Assembly (NCBI RefSeq): GCF_013778455.1
Contig: NZ_JACEHE010000001.1
Location: 310,001 to 374,000, forward strand
Length of the DNA stretch: 64,000 bases
Direction of reading: 5' to 3'
Source of the DNA: Streptomyces himalayensis subsp. himalayensis
GTDB lineage: Bacteria > Actinomycetota > Actinomycetes > Streptomycetales > Streptomycetaceae
The number at the start of each line of letters is the position of its first letter. The first letter of the stretch is position 1. Under the pieces are notes generated by a model. The model saw nothing but the letters and a program-made list of their open reading frames with translations. It did no database searches and was not told the origin of the DNA. Shown here piece after piece: positions 8,305-15,526 of this stretch. Both the position numbers and the translations under genes were made by a program.

Positions 8305-9649
8305 CGAGCCCCGCGAACGTACCCGCGAAGACCACGGCGGCCCCCGTCAGCACCGCGCTGCGGAGGCCGCCGTGGCTGTACACGGCCGTGAGCACGGCGA
8401 TGCCGAGCGCACCGCCGAACTCGCGGACCGTGTTGTTCACGCCGGACGCGAGATTGTGCTCGTGCCCGGCGACCGAGCCGATCACCGTCGCCGGATTGGC
8501 CGCGAAGACGAGGCCCATGCCGACACCGGCCAGGACCATCGCCCCGACCATCTCCCCGTAGGCCAGTCCGGGCCGGGAGATCAGCGCCAGCCAGACCAGC
8601 GCGACCGCCTGCAGCAGGCAGCCGGTCGCCTGGAGCAGACCGCCGCCGACCCGGCCCGTCAGCGCGCTGGCCAGCGGTACGACCACCATGGGCGCCGCCG
8701 TCCACGGCAGCGTGCGCAGCCCGGCCTCGAACGGCGAGTAGCCCATCGGCCCCTGCATGAACTGGGCGAGGAAGAAGATCGACCCGAACACGCCGAAGTA
8801 CATGGCCAGGGCCAGCGCGTTGCTGAGCATGAACGGACGCACGCGGTACAGATGAAGCGGGGCGAGCGGCGTCGGGGTGCGGCGCTGCCAGACGGCGAAC
8901 GCCGCGAACAGCGCCGCCGAGGCCGCCAGTCCGGCCAGGGGCCGAGCCGCCGCCCAGCCGCCGTCGGCCGCCTGCACGATGCCCCACACCGCGGCGACGA
9001 CCGCCCCGGTCACGAGCACGATGCCCGGTATGTCGAGCGGCCGCGGCGCCCCCTTGGACTCGCGGATCGCCCACAGCGCGAGCGGCAGCGCGACGATGCC
9101 GACGGGCACGTTGATCCAGAAGATCCAGTGCCAGTCCAGGCCCTGGGTGACGAGGCCGCCGGCCATCGGGCCGAGCGCGATGCCGAGGCCGTTGACGCCG
9201 CCCCACACGCCGACCGCGAGGGGCCGGCGCCCGGCGTCCACGGAGGCGACGGCGAGGGTCAGTGACACGGGCAGCACCGCCGCGGCCCCGGCGCCCTGCA
9301 CGACCCGGGCGGCCACCAGCGCGCCCGCCGAGTCCGCGAGGGCGCACGCCGCGGAGGCGACCGTGAACAGGCCGATGCCCCAGACGAACACGCGCCGCCG
9401 GCCGATCCGGTCGCCCAGCGCGGCCCCGGCGAGCAGCAGCCCTGCGAAGGCCAGGATGTAGCCGTTGACCACCCATTGCAGGCCGGACTGCCGGGTGTTC
9501 AGGTCGTCGGCGATGACGGTGAGCGCATTGGTCACCACCAGGTTGTCCACGGCCACCATGAACATGGGCAGCGAGGTCGCGATCAGCGCCCAGGCGGTGC
9601 CCTTCGGCCGGGGGCGGTCCCGGGGCTCTTCCCCGGATGGATGCAGCAT
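8207..9649 (-). CDS. MFS drug-efflux transporter, DHA2 (14-TMS) type
   Basis: A 480-residue major facilitator permease. The N-terminal block MFMVAVDNLVVTNALTVIADDL with LQWVVNGYILAFAGLLLAGAALGDRIGRRRVF contains DHA2 motifs D1 and A, and about 14 hydrophobic segments follow. I chose ATG at 9649 because AAGGA lies just upstream; upstream in-frame readings run into 16-bp repeats and give Cys/His-rich nonsense. It probably exports the cluster product by proton antiport. Its 3' end overlaps the dehydratase B gene on the opposite strand. Confidence 0.9.
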   Translation of the reverse strand: MLHPSGEEPRDRPRPKGTAWALIATSLPMFMVAVDNLVVTNALTVIADDLNTRQSGLQWVVNGYILAFAGLLLAGAALGDRIGRRRVFVWGIGLFTVASAACALADSAGALVAARVVQGAGAAAVLPVSLTLAVASVDAGRRPLAVGVWGGVNGLGIALGPMAGGLVTQGLDWHWIFWINVPVGIVALPLALWAIRESKGAPRPLDIPGIVLVTGAVVAAVWGIVQAADGGWAAARPLAGLAASAALFAAFAVWQRRTPTPLAPLHLYRVRPFMLSNALALAMYFGVFGSIFFLAQFMQGPMGYSPFEAGLRTLPWTAAPMVVVPLASALTGRVGGGLLQATGCLLQAVALVWLALISRPGLAYGEMVGAMVLAGVGMGLVFAANPATVIGSVAGHEHNLASGVNNTVREFGGALGIAVLTAVYSHGGLRSAVLTGAAVVFAGTFAGLAIDRAPARPGSVPAPSASRSAPSDRPEPSRLP

Positions 9650-9665
9650 CGTTCCTTGCTTCCTT

Positions 9666-9772
9666 CCTGCATACGGACATGCCTGCATACGGACATGCCT
9701 GCATACGGACATGCCTGCACACGGACCGCCTGCACACGGACATGCGGACCTGCAAACGGGCATACGGACATG
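9666..9772. repeat. 16-bp tandem repeat upstream of the MFS gene
   Basis: Three perfect copies of CCTGCATACGGACATG run from 9666 to 9713, followed by diverged copies (cctgcacacggac, cctgcacacggacatg, cctgcaaacggg) to about 9772. They fill the gap between the SnoaL-like gene and the efflux gene, immediately upstream of the efflux ribosome site. They could be repeated operators or simple slippage products; the unit length is not a multiple of three and no gene uses it. Confidence 0.85.
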
Positions 9773-9818
9773 GCCGCCGGACCCGGTCGGGGTCCGGCGG
9801 CCTGCCAGGGAGCGCGTG

Positions 9819-10262
9819 TTACGCCTGCGTGCCCGTGGGCGGCAGCTTCAGCTCGACGGCACCGATCTGCGCCAGCAGGAACAGGTCCTGGCGGCACGCC
9901 CAGTGCTCGTGGACGAGGCCGTCGTCACCGACGCGGTAGATGTGGATGTGCTCGACGTCGACCTTGTTGCCGGTGCCCTCGAAGCCGAGGAAGTTCCCGG
10001 TGTGGATGCCGGTGAAGCGCACCCGGATCACGGCCTTGTCGCCGTCCGCGAACGAGTCGATGTGGTCCCAGCCGGCCTCCGAGAACACGGAGTTCATCCA
10101 GCGGGCGGTGCCCAGGTAGCCGTGGGGGCCACCGGGGGTGCCGGGCGGGGCCTCGTAGTCGACGAAGTCGGGGGCCACCAGCTCCAGGGCGACCTTCTCG
10201 TCGAGGTCGTTGAAGATCTTGCCCATCTGGTGGGCGATCTCCAGCACGGTGTCGTTGGACAT
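9819..10262 (-). CDS. SnoaL-like / NTF2-fold polyketide cyclase family protein
   Basis: A 147-residue ester-cyclase-type SnoaL-like protein. It shows the cone-shaped NTF2-fold pattern: helix with FNDLDEKVALELVAPDFVDYEAP, then GPHGYLGTARWMNSVFSEAGW, then strands VIRVRFTGIHTGNFLGFEGTGNKVDVEHIHIYRV. SnoaL relatives close rings in aromatic polyketides, and others act as hydrolases or hydroxylases. Here the substrate is unknown. It is 49 bp downstream of the SDR on the same strand, so probably one transcript AfsA-HAD-SDR-SnoaL-MFS. A cyclase-type function would fit ring formation at a butenolide or furan, but that is inference. Confidence 0.8.
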   Translation of the reverse strand: MSNDTVLEIAHQMGKIFNDLDEKVALELVAPDFVDYEAPPGTPGGPHGYLGTARWMNSVFSEAGWDHIDSFADGDKAVIRVRFTGIHTGNFLGFEGTGNKVDVEHIHIYRVGDDGLVHEHWACRQDLFLLAQIGAVELKLPPTGTQA

Positions 10263-10311
10263 GCGTTTCCTTTCGTACGAAGGGGTGGGAAGGGGGCCGG
10301 TGAGGGGCCGG

Positions 10312-11016
10312 TCAGTGGCCCACGCCGAGGCCGCCCGTGACCGGGATGATCCCGGCGGTCACGTACGAGGCCTCCTCGCTCACCAGGAACTTCACGACGC
10401 TCGCGACCTCCTCCGGCCGGCCGGCCCGGAAGAGCGATGTCTGGCTGAGCACGTGCTCGCGCCGTGCGTCCGTGACGTCCTTGACCATGTCGGTCTCGAT
10501 CAGGCCCGGCGAGACGATGTTGACCGTGACGTTGCGCTTGCCCACCTCACGGGCCAGCGAGCGGCCGAAGCCGATGAGACCGGCCTTGGACGCGGCGTAG
10601 TTGGTCTGGCCCGGGGCGCCCGCCATCGCGCTCATCGAGGACATGAAGACGACCCGTCCCCAGCGGGCCTTGAGCATGTCGGGCACGACCTCCCGGGCGA
10701 CCGTCACCGCGGACAGCAGGTTCGTCTCGATGACGGTTCGGAAGTCGTCGTCCTCCATGCCGACCAGCAACTGGTCACGCGTGATGCCCGCGTTGGAGAC
10801 CAGCACCTGGATGGGGCCGTGCTGGATGCGGGCCTCCTCGACCGCGCGGCGCACGGACTCGGGGTCCGTCACATCGCACTGCACCCCGAACAGCCCCTCG
10901 GGCGGCTCGCCGGTGCGATAGGTGACGGCGACCTTGTCGCCCTGTTCGGCGAGGGCGCGGGCGGTCGCGAGGCCGATGCCCCGGTTTCCGCCGGTGACGA
11001 GCACGGATCGGCTCAC
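10312..11016 (-). CDS. SDR ketoreductase (FabG-like)
   Basis: A 234-residue classical short-chain dehydrogenase. The NADP motif TGGNRGIG is at residues 8-15, NAG is in LVSNAGITRD, and the catalytic set is Ser in MSSMSAMAG with YAASK. It closely resembles FabG and should reduce 3-ketoacyl-ACP in the PKS cycle. Because it is four bases from the HAD gene and downstream of AfsA, reduction of a butenolide intermediate (as BprA does in A-factor formation) is an alternative. GTG at 11016 has an AAGGAG site eight bases upstream. Confidence 0.9.
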   Translation of the reverse strand: MSRSVLVTGGNRGIGLATARALAEQGDKVAVTYRTGEPPEGLFGVQCDVTDPESVRRAVEEARIQHGPIQVLVSNAGITRDQLLVGMEDDDFRTVIETNLLSAVTVAREVVPDMLKARWGRVVFMSSMSAMAGAPGQTNYAASKAGLIGFGRSLAREVGKRNVTVNIVSPGLIETDMVKDVTDARREHVLSQTSLFRAGRPEEVASVVKFLVSEEASYVTAGIIPVTGGLGVGH

Positions 11017-11020
11017 GGAC

Positions 11021-11713
11021 TCAGCTCCTTGGGACGGTGACGGGGACAGTGACGTGGAGGTCGGCCGACAGGAGCGCATCGAGCTGCTCTGCCGCCGCGG
11101 TGGTGTCGGTGAAGTGGACGGCCCGCCAGCCGGCGGCCTCGGCGCCCTCGCAGTTGTGTGCGAGGTCGTCGACGAGCACACAGCTGCTCGCGGGCACCCC
11201 GGCCCGTTCCGCGGCGAGCGCGAACATTCCGGGCGAGGGCTTGCGGTGGCCCACCTCGAAGGAGAGCAGGATGTCCTCGAACAGCTCCGCAGGATCGACC
11301 ATGCGGCGCCAGTGCGCGTCCCACGTCGGCACCATGTTGGAGAGCATCCCGACGAACGCGCCGCGTTCCCGGGCCCCGCGCAGCGCCGCGACCCAGGCGT
11401 GGTTGGTCTCGCGGCCGTCGAACCACGCGTCCGCGAGCGTCGTCAGCCGGACGCCGGTGACTTTGTGGTCGGCCGCGAGCACGTCGGAGACCTGCCCGAG
11501 CCACTCCTCCTCGCTGACGAGGGGAGTGTCGATCGGCTCCATGATGTCGGTCGTGCCATAGCGGGCCGTGACCTTCACCAGGGCCTGCTGGAGCACCTGC
11601 GGATCGAGGCCCTGTGCCGCGCAGAAGGTGCCCATCGTGTGCGAGATGGGCGGGGTCAGCACACCGCCGAAGTCGGTCCAGATCGCCGGCCGGTGGCCGG
11701 TCCGCGGGCTCAC
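11021..11713 (-). CDS. HAD-family hydrolase, probable phosphatase partner of AfsA
   Basis: A 230-residue haloacid-dehalogenase superfamily protein (HAD-IA). Motif I is WTDFGGVLTP, motif II is GMLSNM, and motifs III/IV are GHRKPSPGMF and VLVDDLAHN. GTG at 11713 overlaps the AfsA stop (GTGA), so the two proteins are made in step. In A-factor and methylenomycin-furan pathways a phosphatase removes the phosphate left by dihydroxyacetone phosphate after AfsA/MmfL condensation, and MmfP is a HAD protein. That is the likely role. The second motif-I residue after Asp is Phe, as in many HAD hydrolases with a DFGGV start. Confidence 0.82.
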   Translation of the reverse strand: MSPRTGHRPAIWTDFGGVLTPPISHTMGTFCAAQGLDPQVLQQALVKVTARYGTTDIMEPIDTPLVSEEEWLGQVSDVLAADHKVTGVRLTTLADAWFDGRETNHAWVAALRGARERGAFVGMLSNMVPTWDAHWRRMVDPAELFEDILLSFEVGHRKPSPGMFALAAERAGVPASSCVLVDDLAHNCEGAEAAGWRAVHFTDTTAAAEQLDALLSADLHVTVPVTVPRS

Positions 11714-12702
11714 AGCTCGCTCCCCGAGACCACGGTGACGGTCACCTGCGCGATCTCCGCGTCGCCCTGCAGAAAGCGCACCGGTATCTCGCCCCGGCCG
11801 CCTCCCGGCCGCACCAGGGGCGCCTCGGCGCGTACGACCTCGTCGAGCTCCGCGAACCGCGAGAAGCGGGCCTCGAAGCCGAGGGCGTACGTGGTGCCCG
11901 GTTCGCCGACCGCGAGCAGGGACAGCTGCCGGGCCGCCTCGACGAGCGTCATCGCCGGCAGATGGTCGTAGACGTGGTCGAACAGCGCGCGGTTGTCGAA
12001 CCGCGGGGTGACATCGGCGGTCACCGACCGGTCCGTGGTGCCGGCGCGGGACAGGACGACGTTCAGGGGGTTGCCGCGTCCCACCAGCTCGGGCGCGACC
12101 TGCCGGCCGGCGTCGGCGCCGGGGCCGTGGTCGGAGAAGTCCGAGGTCAGCGGGGCCGGGGTGCCGCGCTGGGCATGCCGCAGCACGTCGTTCTCGTGCT
12201 CGTTGAGGAAGAGCACGTCCATCTCGTGCTCCCCGACATGCGTGTCCTCGATGAAGTAGCGCTGGGCGACCTTCCCCTTGCGGTAGCGGCCGCGGCGGGT
12301 GGGGTTGCCGATGTAGTCGGTGTCGATGCGCAGCCGCCCGGGCTCCGGGCCGATCATGAGCTCCTTCAGACCGTGCAGGTCCAGCCGGAAGGTGTCGACG
12401 ATCATCGTGGTGCCCTGGGACAGCCCGATGTGCGCGTGCGACCCGGCGATCGCGGCCTGCCGGCCCGACTCCAGCAGCAGCAGCGCGTCATAGACGGCAG
12501 GCCGCTGCACATGGTCGCTGTAGTAGCCGTGGGTGAGCGGGAGTTGGACCGCCGTGCGGACCTTCTTCGCGGCCAGCGGCTGGATGTCGGTGACGAAGAC
12601 CTCCGAGACCGCGGCCCGGTGGACCAGGGAGCGGTCGACGGTGCGCCCGAACTTGAGTTCAGCAGGCGCCGAAGGAATCTCCGGAGCCACTTGTGTGGTC
12701 AT
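11710..12702 (-). CDS. AfsA-family butyrolactone/butenolide synthase
   Basis: A 330-residue A-factor biosynthesis hotdog-domain protein. Two AfsA repeats are visible: the N-terminal signature VHRAAVSEVFVTD (about residues 27-39) and the C-terminal FDHVYDHLPAMTLVEAARQL. AfsA enzymes transfer a beta-ketoacyl group from ACP to dihydroxyacetone phosphate. ATG at 12702 has AAAGGA. It is the first gene of a minus-strand run with HAD, SDR, SnoaL and MFS genes, and diverges from a MerR gene. No clear butyrolactone receptor sits beside it, which argues for a biosynthetic rather than purely signalling role. Confidence 0.93.
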   Translation of the reverse strand: MTTQVAPEIPSAPAELKFGRTVDRSLVHRAAVSEVFVTDIQPLAAKKVRTAVQLPLTHGYYSDHVQRPAVYDALLLLESGRQAAIAGSHAHIGLSQGTTMIVDTFRLDLHGLKELMIGPEPGRLRIDTDYIGNPTRRGRYRKGKVAQRYFIEDTHVGEHEMDVLFLNEHENDVLRHAQRGTPAPLTSDFSDHGPGADAGRQVAPELVGRGNPLNVVLSRAGTTDRSVTADVTPRFDNRALFDHVYDHLPAMTLVEAARQLSLLAVGEPGTTYALGFEARFSRFAELDEVVRAEAPLVRPGGGRGEIPVRFLQGDAEIAQVTVTVVSGSEL

Positions 12703-12915
12703 ACCTGTTTCCTTTGGCAGGTTTCCCCTCGAAGGCTTCTGGTGAAGAGGAGGGTTTTCGGTGCAGAATCAGCGTCGCAGTCGTGTATGGAAGCCCGATC
12801 GTGCGGGGATTCAATCGCGATAAAAGCCGCCGGGATTTCCGGGGCCACCGAGTCCGATTTGCCGCGGGGTGGATGGCCGGGTCTCCCGCCAGGGGAAACG
12901 CAGTATCATCTTGGA

Positions 12916-13557
12916 ATGCGTATCGGAGAGCTGGCGCGGCGTACCGGAGTTCCGGTTCCTACGATCAAGTACTACACGCGCGAGGGCCTGTTGCCCCCGG
13001 GCGAGCGCACCAGCCCGAACCAGGTGCGGTACGCGGAGTCGCACGTCCGCAGGCTCAAGCTGATCCGCGCCATGCTGGAGGTCGGCGGGCTGTCCATCGC
13101 CGCCGCCCGGGAGGTGCTCGCCGAGGTCGACTCGCCCCGCCGCACGGTCCACGGAATGCTCGGCGTCGCCCAGTCCGCGGTCACCAAGTCCGCGGTCGAA
13201 CGCGGCACCGAGGAGGACTGGGAGCGCGCCGAGCACGAGGTGCGCGAACTGGTGCGCCGCCACGGCTGGGCGGCCAAGCCGGAGAACCCGGGCTGGAAGG
13301 CGCTGGTCCAGATCGTGGTGACCTACCGCGACCTCCAGCGGGATGACCTGCTGGCGCTGCTCGACACCTACGCGGATGCGGCGGGGAAGCTGGCGATCGC
13401 GGAGCTGGGCGCGCTCGCCGATGTGCCCAGCACCGACGGCAAGGTCGAAGGTGTCGTCCTCGGCACCGTGCTGGGGGACGCGGCGATGTCCGCGCTGCGC
13501 CGGATCGCCCAGGAGGACGTCTCCGGCCGTGTTCAGAAGAGGCCGCACTCGGCGTAG
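12916..13557 (+). CDS. MerR-family transcriptional regulator (1)
   Basis: A 213-residue regulator with an N-terminal MerR winged helix (MRIGELARRTGVPVPTIKYYTREGLLPP) and a dimerisation helix. The C-terminal domain (EENPGWKALVQIV-type segment, then VVLGTVLGDAAMSALRRI) is shared with the second MerR protein at 26.7 kb, so the two are paralogues. ATG at 12916 is chosen because the MerR domain starts there. It diverges from afsA across 213 bp and probably controls that promoter. The effector is unknown; the large C-terminal region suggests an organic ligand. Confidence 0.88.
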   Translation: MRIGELARRTGVPVPTIKYYTREGLLPPGERTSPNQVRYAESHVRRLKLIRAMLEVGGLSIAAAREVLAEVDSPRRTVHGMLGVAQSAVTKSAVERGTEEDWERAEHEVRELVRRHGWAAKPENPGWKALVQIVVTYRDLQRDDLLALLDTYADAAGKLAIAELGALADVPSTDGKVEGVVLGTVLGDAAMSALRRIAQEDVSGRVQKRPHSA

Positions 13558-13598
13558 CCCGCGGGCGCCCATTTGGTGCCCCATTTGGTGAGCACCCC

Positions 13599-14231
13599 TC
13601 ACCCCGCGTACGCCAACAGCGGTGCCACCGGCGCCAGATGGTGCACGCGGGCCGGCGGCAGATTGCCCAGCACCGTCTCGCTGCGGAAGCGGTGCCGCTC
13701 CAGTGCGCGGCCCAGTACGGCCTGCACCGCGAGGGTCTGCTCGCGCGCCGCGCCCGTCGTGAACGCCCTGCGCAGCGGCGGCACTCCGGCGTACGCGAAG
13801 AACGACAGCGTGCCGCCCGGCCGCAGCGCGCCGAGCAGCCGTCCGAAGATGTCCTCGACCGTCGCGGCATCGAAGTTCGCGAACGGCAGTCCGCACACGA
13901 TCGTGTCGTAGGCGCCGAGTTCGTGCTCCTGGACCAGCCCCGTCAGCAGCCGTATGCGCGGGTCGTCGCCGTAGTCGCGGTGCAGCAGCGCGGCGAACCG
14001 GGGGTTCGCCTCGACGAGGTCGAGGGTGTCCAGCGGTCCCAGCGAGGCCCGGATGTGGCGGGTGACGGCGCCGGTGCCGGGGCCGACCTCGAGCACCGCC
14101 CGTGAGTGGCCCGGGCTGGGGATCACATAGCGGGTCAGCGCTCTCGCCAGCAGCGGGCTGCTGGGCGCGATGGCGCCCGTGTCCCGGCGGGTCCGGGCGA
14201 ACTCACGGAAGAACAGCGTCACATCGGTCAT
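13599..14231 (-). CDS. SAM-dependent methyltransferase, phospholipid N-methyltransferase-like
   Basis: A 210-residue class I methyltransferase. Motif I is VLEVGPGTGAVT, the acidic loop is DLVEANP, and motif IV is IVCGLPFANF. The sequence resembles PmtA phosphatidylethanolamine methyltransferases and their KsgA/Erm relatives; the LPF motif, not NPPY, favours the lipid-type group. It could act on lipids or on the cluster product. It stands alone, convergent with the MerR gene and preceded by a palindromic operator-like element at 14282. Confidence 0.82.
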   Translation of the reverse strand: MTDVTLFFREFARTRRDTGAIAPSSPLLARALTRYVIPSPGHSRAVLEVGPGTGAVTRHIRASLGPLDTLDLVEANPRFAALLHRDYGDDPRIRLLTGLVQEHELGAYDTIVCGLPFANFDAATVEDIFGRLLGALRPGGTLSFFAYAGVPPLRRAFTTGAAREQTLAVQAVLGRALERHRFRSETVLGNLPPARVHHLAPVAPLLAYAG

Positions 14232-14281
14232 GGCCCACCTGCGTCGTCGGTCCTGCAGCGGCGGCGCGCTGCCTCCATAGT

Positions 14282-14301
14282 GATAGTGAAACTATCGATA
14301 G
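14282..14301. promoter_or_regulatory. Palindromic operator candidate upstream of the methyltransferase
   Basis: GATAGT-GAA-ACTATC forms a perfect 6-bp inverted repeat with a 3-bp spacer, followed directly by GATAG so that ACTATCGATAG also contains a second palindrome. The AT-rich element stands out in this GC-rich gap. It lies 50 bp upstream of the methyltransferase start and 257 bp before the DedA start, as expected for a dimeric repressor such as PadR, GntR or TetR. Confidence 0.55.
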
Positions 14302-14557
14302 CGTAGGTTACTGTGAGAGTGCAGGGGCCGGACGCCCGTCGCCCTGGCGACGCTAGTGGGCCTCTGACCTGGGATCACGACTCACCAACGACCCGACGGA
14401 TGTCTCCAAAGAGGCATGGACGGACCGACCGTTGAGCCCCTCGACAGGCGAGTGGGCCGACTGACCGAGAGCCCCTCGACAGACGAGTGGCCGACTGACC
14501 GAGAGCCCTTCCGCCTGGCACTGGTACGGAAGGCGCCTGAAGGACCGGGAGAAGACC

Positions 14558-15328
14558 GTGGACATAGCCAGGCTCATGTCATGGGTCGACATCACCTCGG
14601 GACTGTCGACCCATCTCGCAGGTACGGCCTGCTGGGCGTACGCGATCCTCGCGATCACGACGCTGCCGCCGCTGCTGCCCAACGCCGTGCTGCTCGTCAC
14701 CGGCGGCATGCTCGCCGCACGCGGCGAGATGTCGATCACCCTGGTGCTGCTGTCGGTGGCCGGCAGCGCCCTTCTCGGCGATGTGATGATCCATCGCTTC
14801 GGCTGGTCCGCAGGCGGCCGCGTGCGGCGCCGGATCGCCGGGCGGGGACGCCAGGGCGAGCTGTTCGAGTGGGCCGCCGCCCGGGTGCAGCGCGGCGGCA
14901 TCCCGTTCGTCGTCGGGGTCCGTTTCCTGCCCAGCGGGCGGCTGCTTGGCGGCCTCGCGGCCGGTGCGGCGCGCTACCCCGCCGGCAGGTTCGCGATCGG
15001 AGCCGCGCTCGCCGAGACGGTCTGGGCCGCGTACTCGGTGGGCGTCGGCTACTTCGGCGGAGCCGTCAGCGACGACCCGGTGTACTCCGTCGCGATCGGG
15101 CTCGCGCTGTCCGTCGCGGTGGCGGGTGTCGCGGCGGTGGCGCAGCGCCGTACCGCCAGGTCCGCGGTCGCTGTGTCCGCCGCCGCGTCCGGAGCGGACT
15201 TGTCCGCTGCCGCGTCTGGTGCCGACGTGTCCGCTGCCACGTCCGGGGCCGCCGCGTCCACTGCGACATCCGGGGCCGCCGCTTGCGCGGGCGTCCGGGC
15301 GCGGGCCGCGAAATCCGGGGCGGAGTAA
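14558..15328 (+). CDS. DedA-family membrane protein
   Basis: A 256-residue integral membrane protein of the DedA/VTT group (undecaprenyl-phosphate or lipid transporters). The motif region FEWAAARVQRGGIPFVVGVRFLPSGRLLGGLAAGAARYPAGRF contains the family's re-entrant arginine segment (F-x-R-x-x-P). GTG at 14558 follows a GGGAGAAG stretch. The last 55 residues are degenerate repeats of (S/T)SGA(D/A)xSxAA, encoded by about 24-bp repeats, and are unlikely to be needed for transport. Its place upstream of the MMPL gene suggests an envelope role for the locus. Confidence 0.85.
   Translation: MDIARLMSWVDITSGLSTHLAGTACWAYAILAITTLPPLLPNAVLLVTGGMLAARGEMSITLVLLSVAGSALLGDVMIHRFGWSAGGRVRRRIAGRGRQGELFEWAAARVQRGGIPFVVGVRFLPSGRLLGGLAAGAARYPAGRFAIGAALAETVWAAYSVGVGYFGGAVSDDPVYSVAIGLALSVAVAGVAAVAQRRTARSAVAVSAAASGADLSAAASGADVSAATSGAAASTATSGAAACAGVRARAAKSGAE
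15170..15290. repeat. In-frame Ala/Ser-rich repeat at the DedA C-terminus
   Basis: Repeated segments of the form (gct)gccgcgtccggagcggac encode ASGADLSA, ASGADVSA, TSGAAAST and TSGAAACA. The array is in frame, so the protein tail varies in length without frame loss. Just beyond the gene, 15395-15450 holds short repeats of GCCGTAA and GCCGCAA. Confidence 0.7.
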
Positions 15329-15526
15329 ATGTCCCGAAAGAGGTATGGCGCATCCCTCCAAGCGCGGATATCGCCGCGTTCCGCGCTCTGAAAGCCTTGC
15401 CGTAAAGCCGTGAGGCAGCAATGCCGTAACGCCGCAATGCCGTAGAGCCGTTGAGCCCGCGGGAAATCCCGCGCGGCCGGAAAGCCACAGCACGCACAGC
15501 AAGCCACATCAGCCAGGGAGACATAA

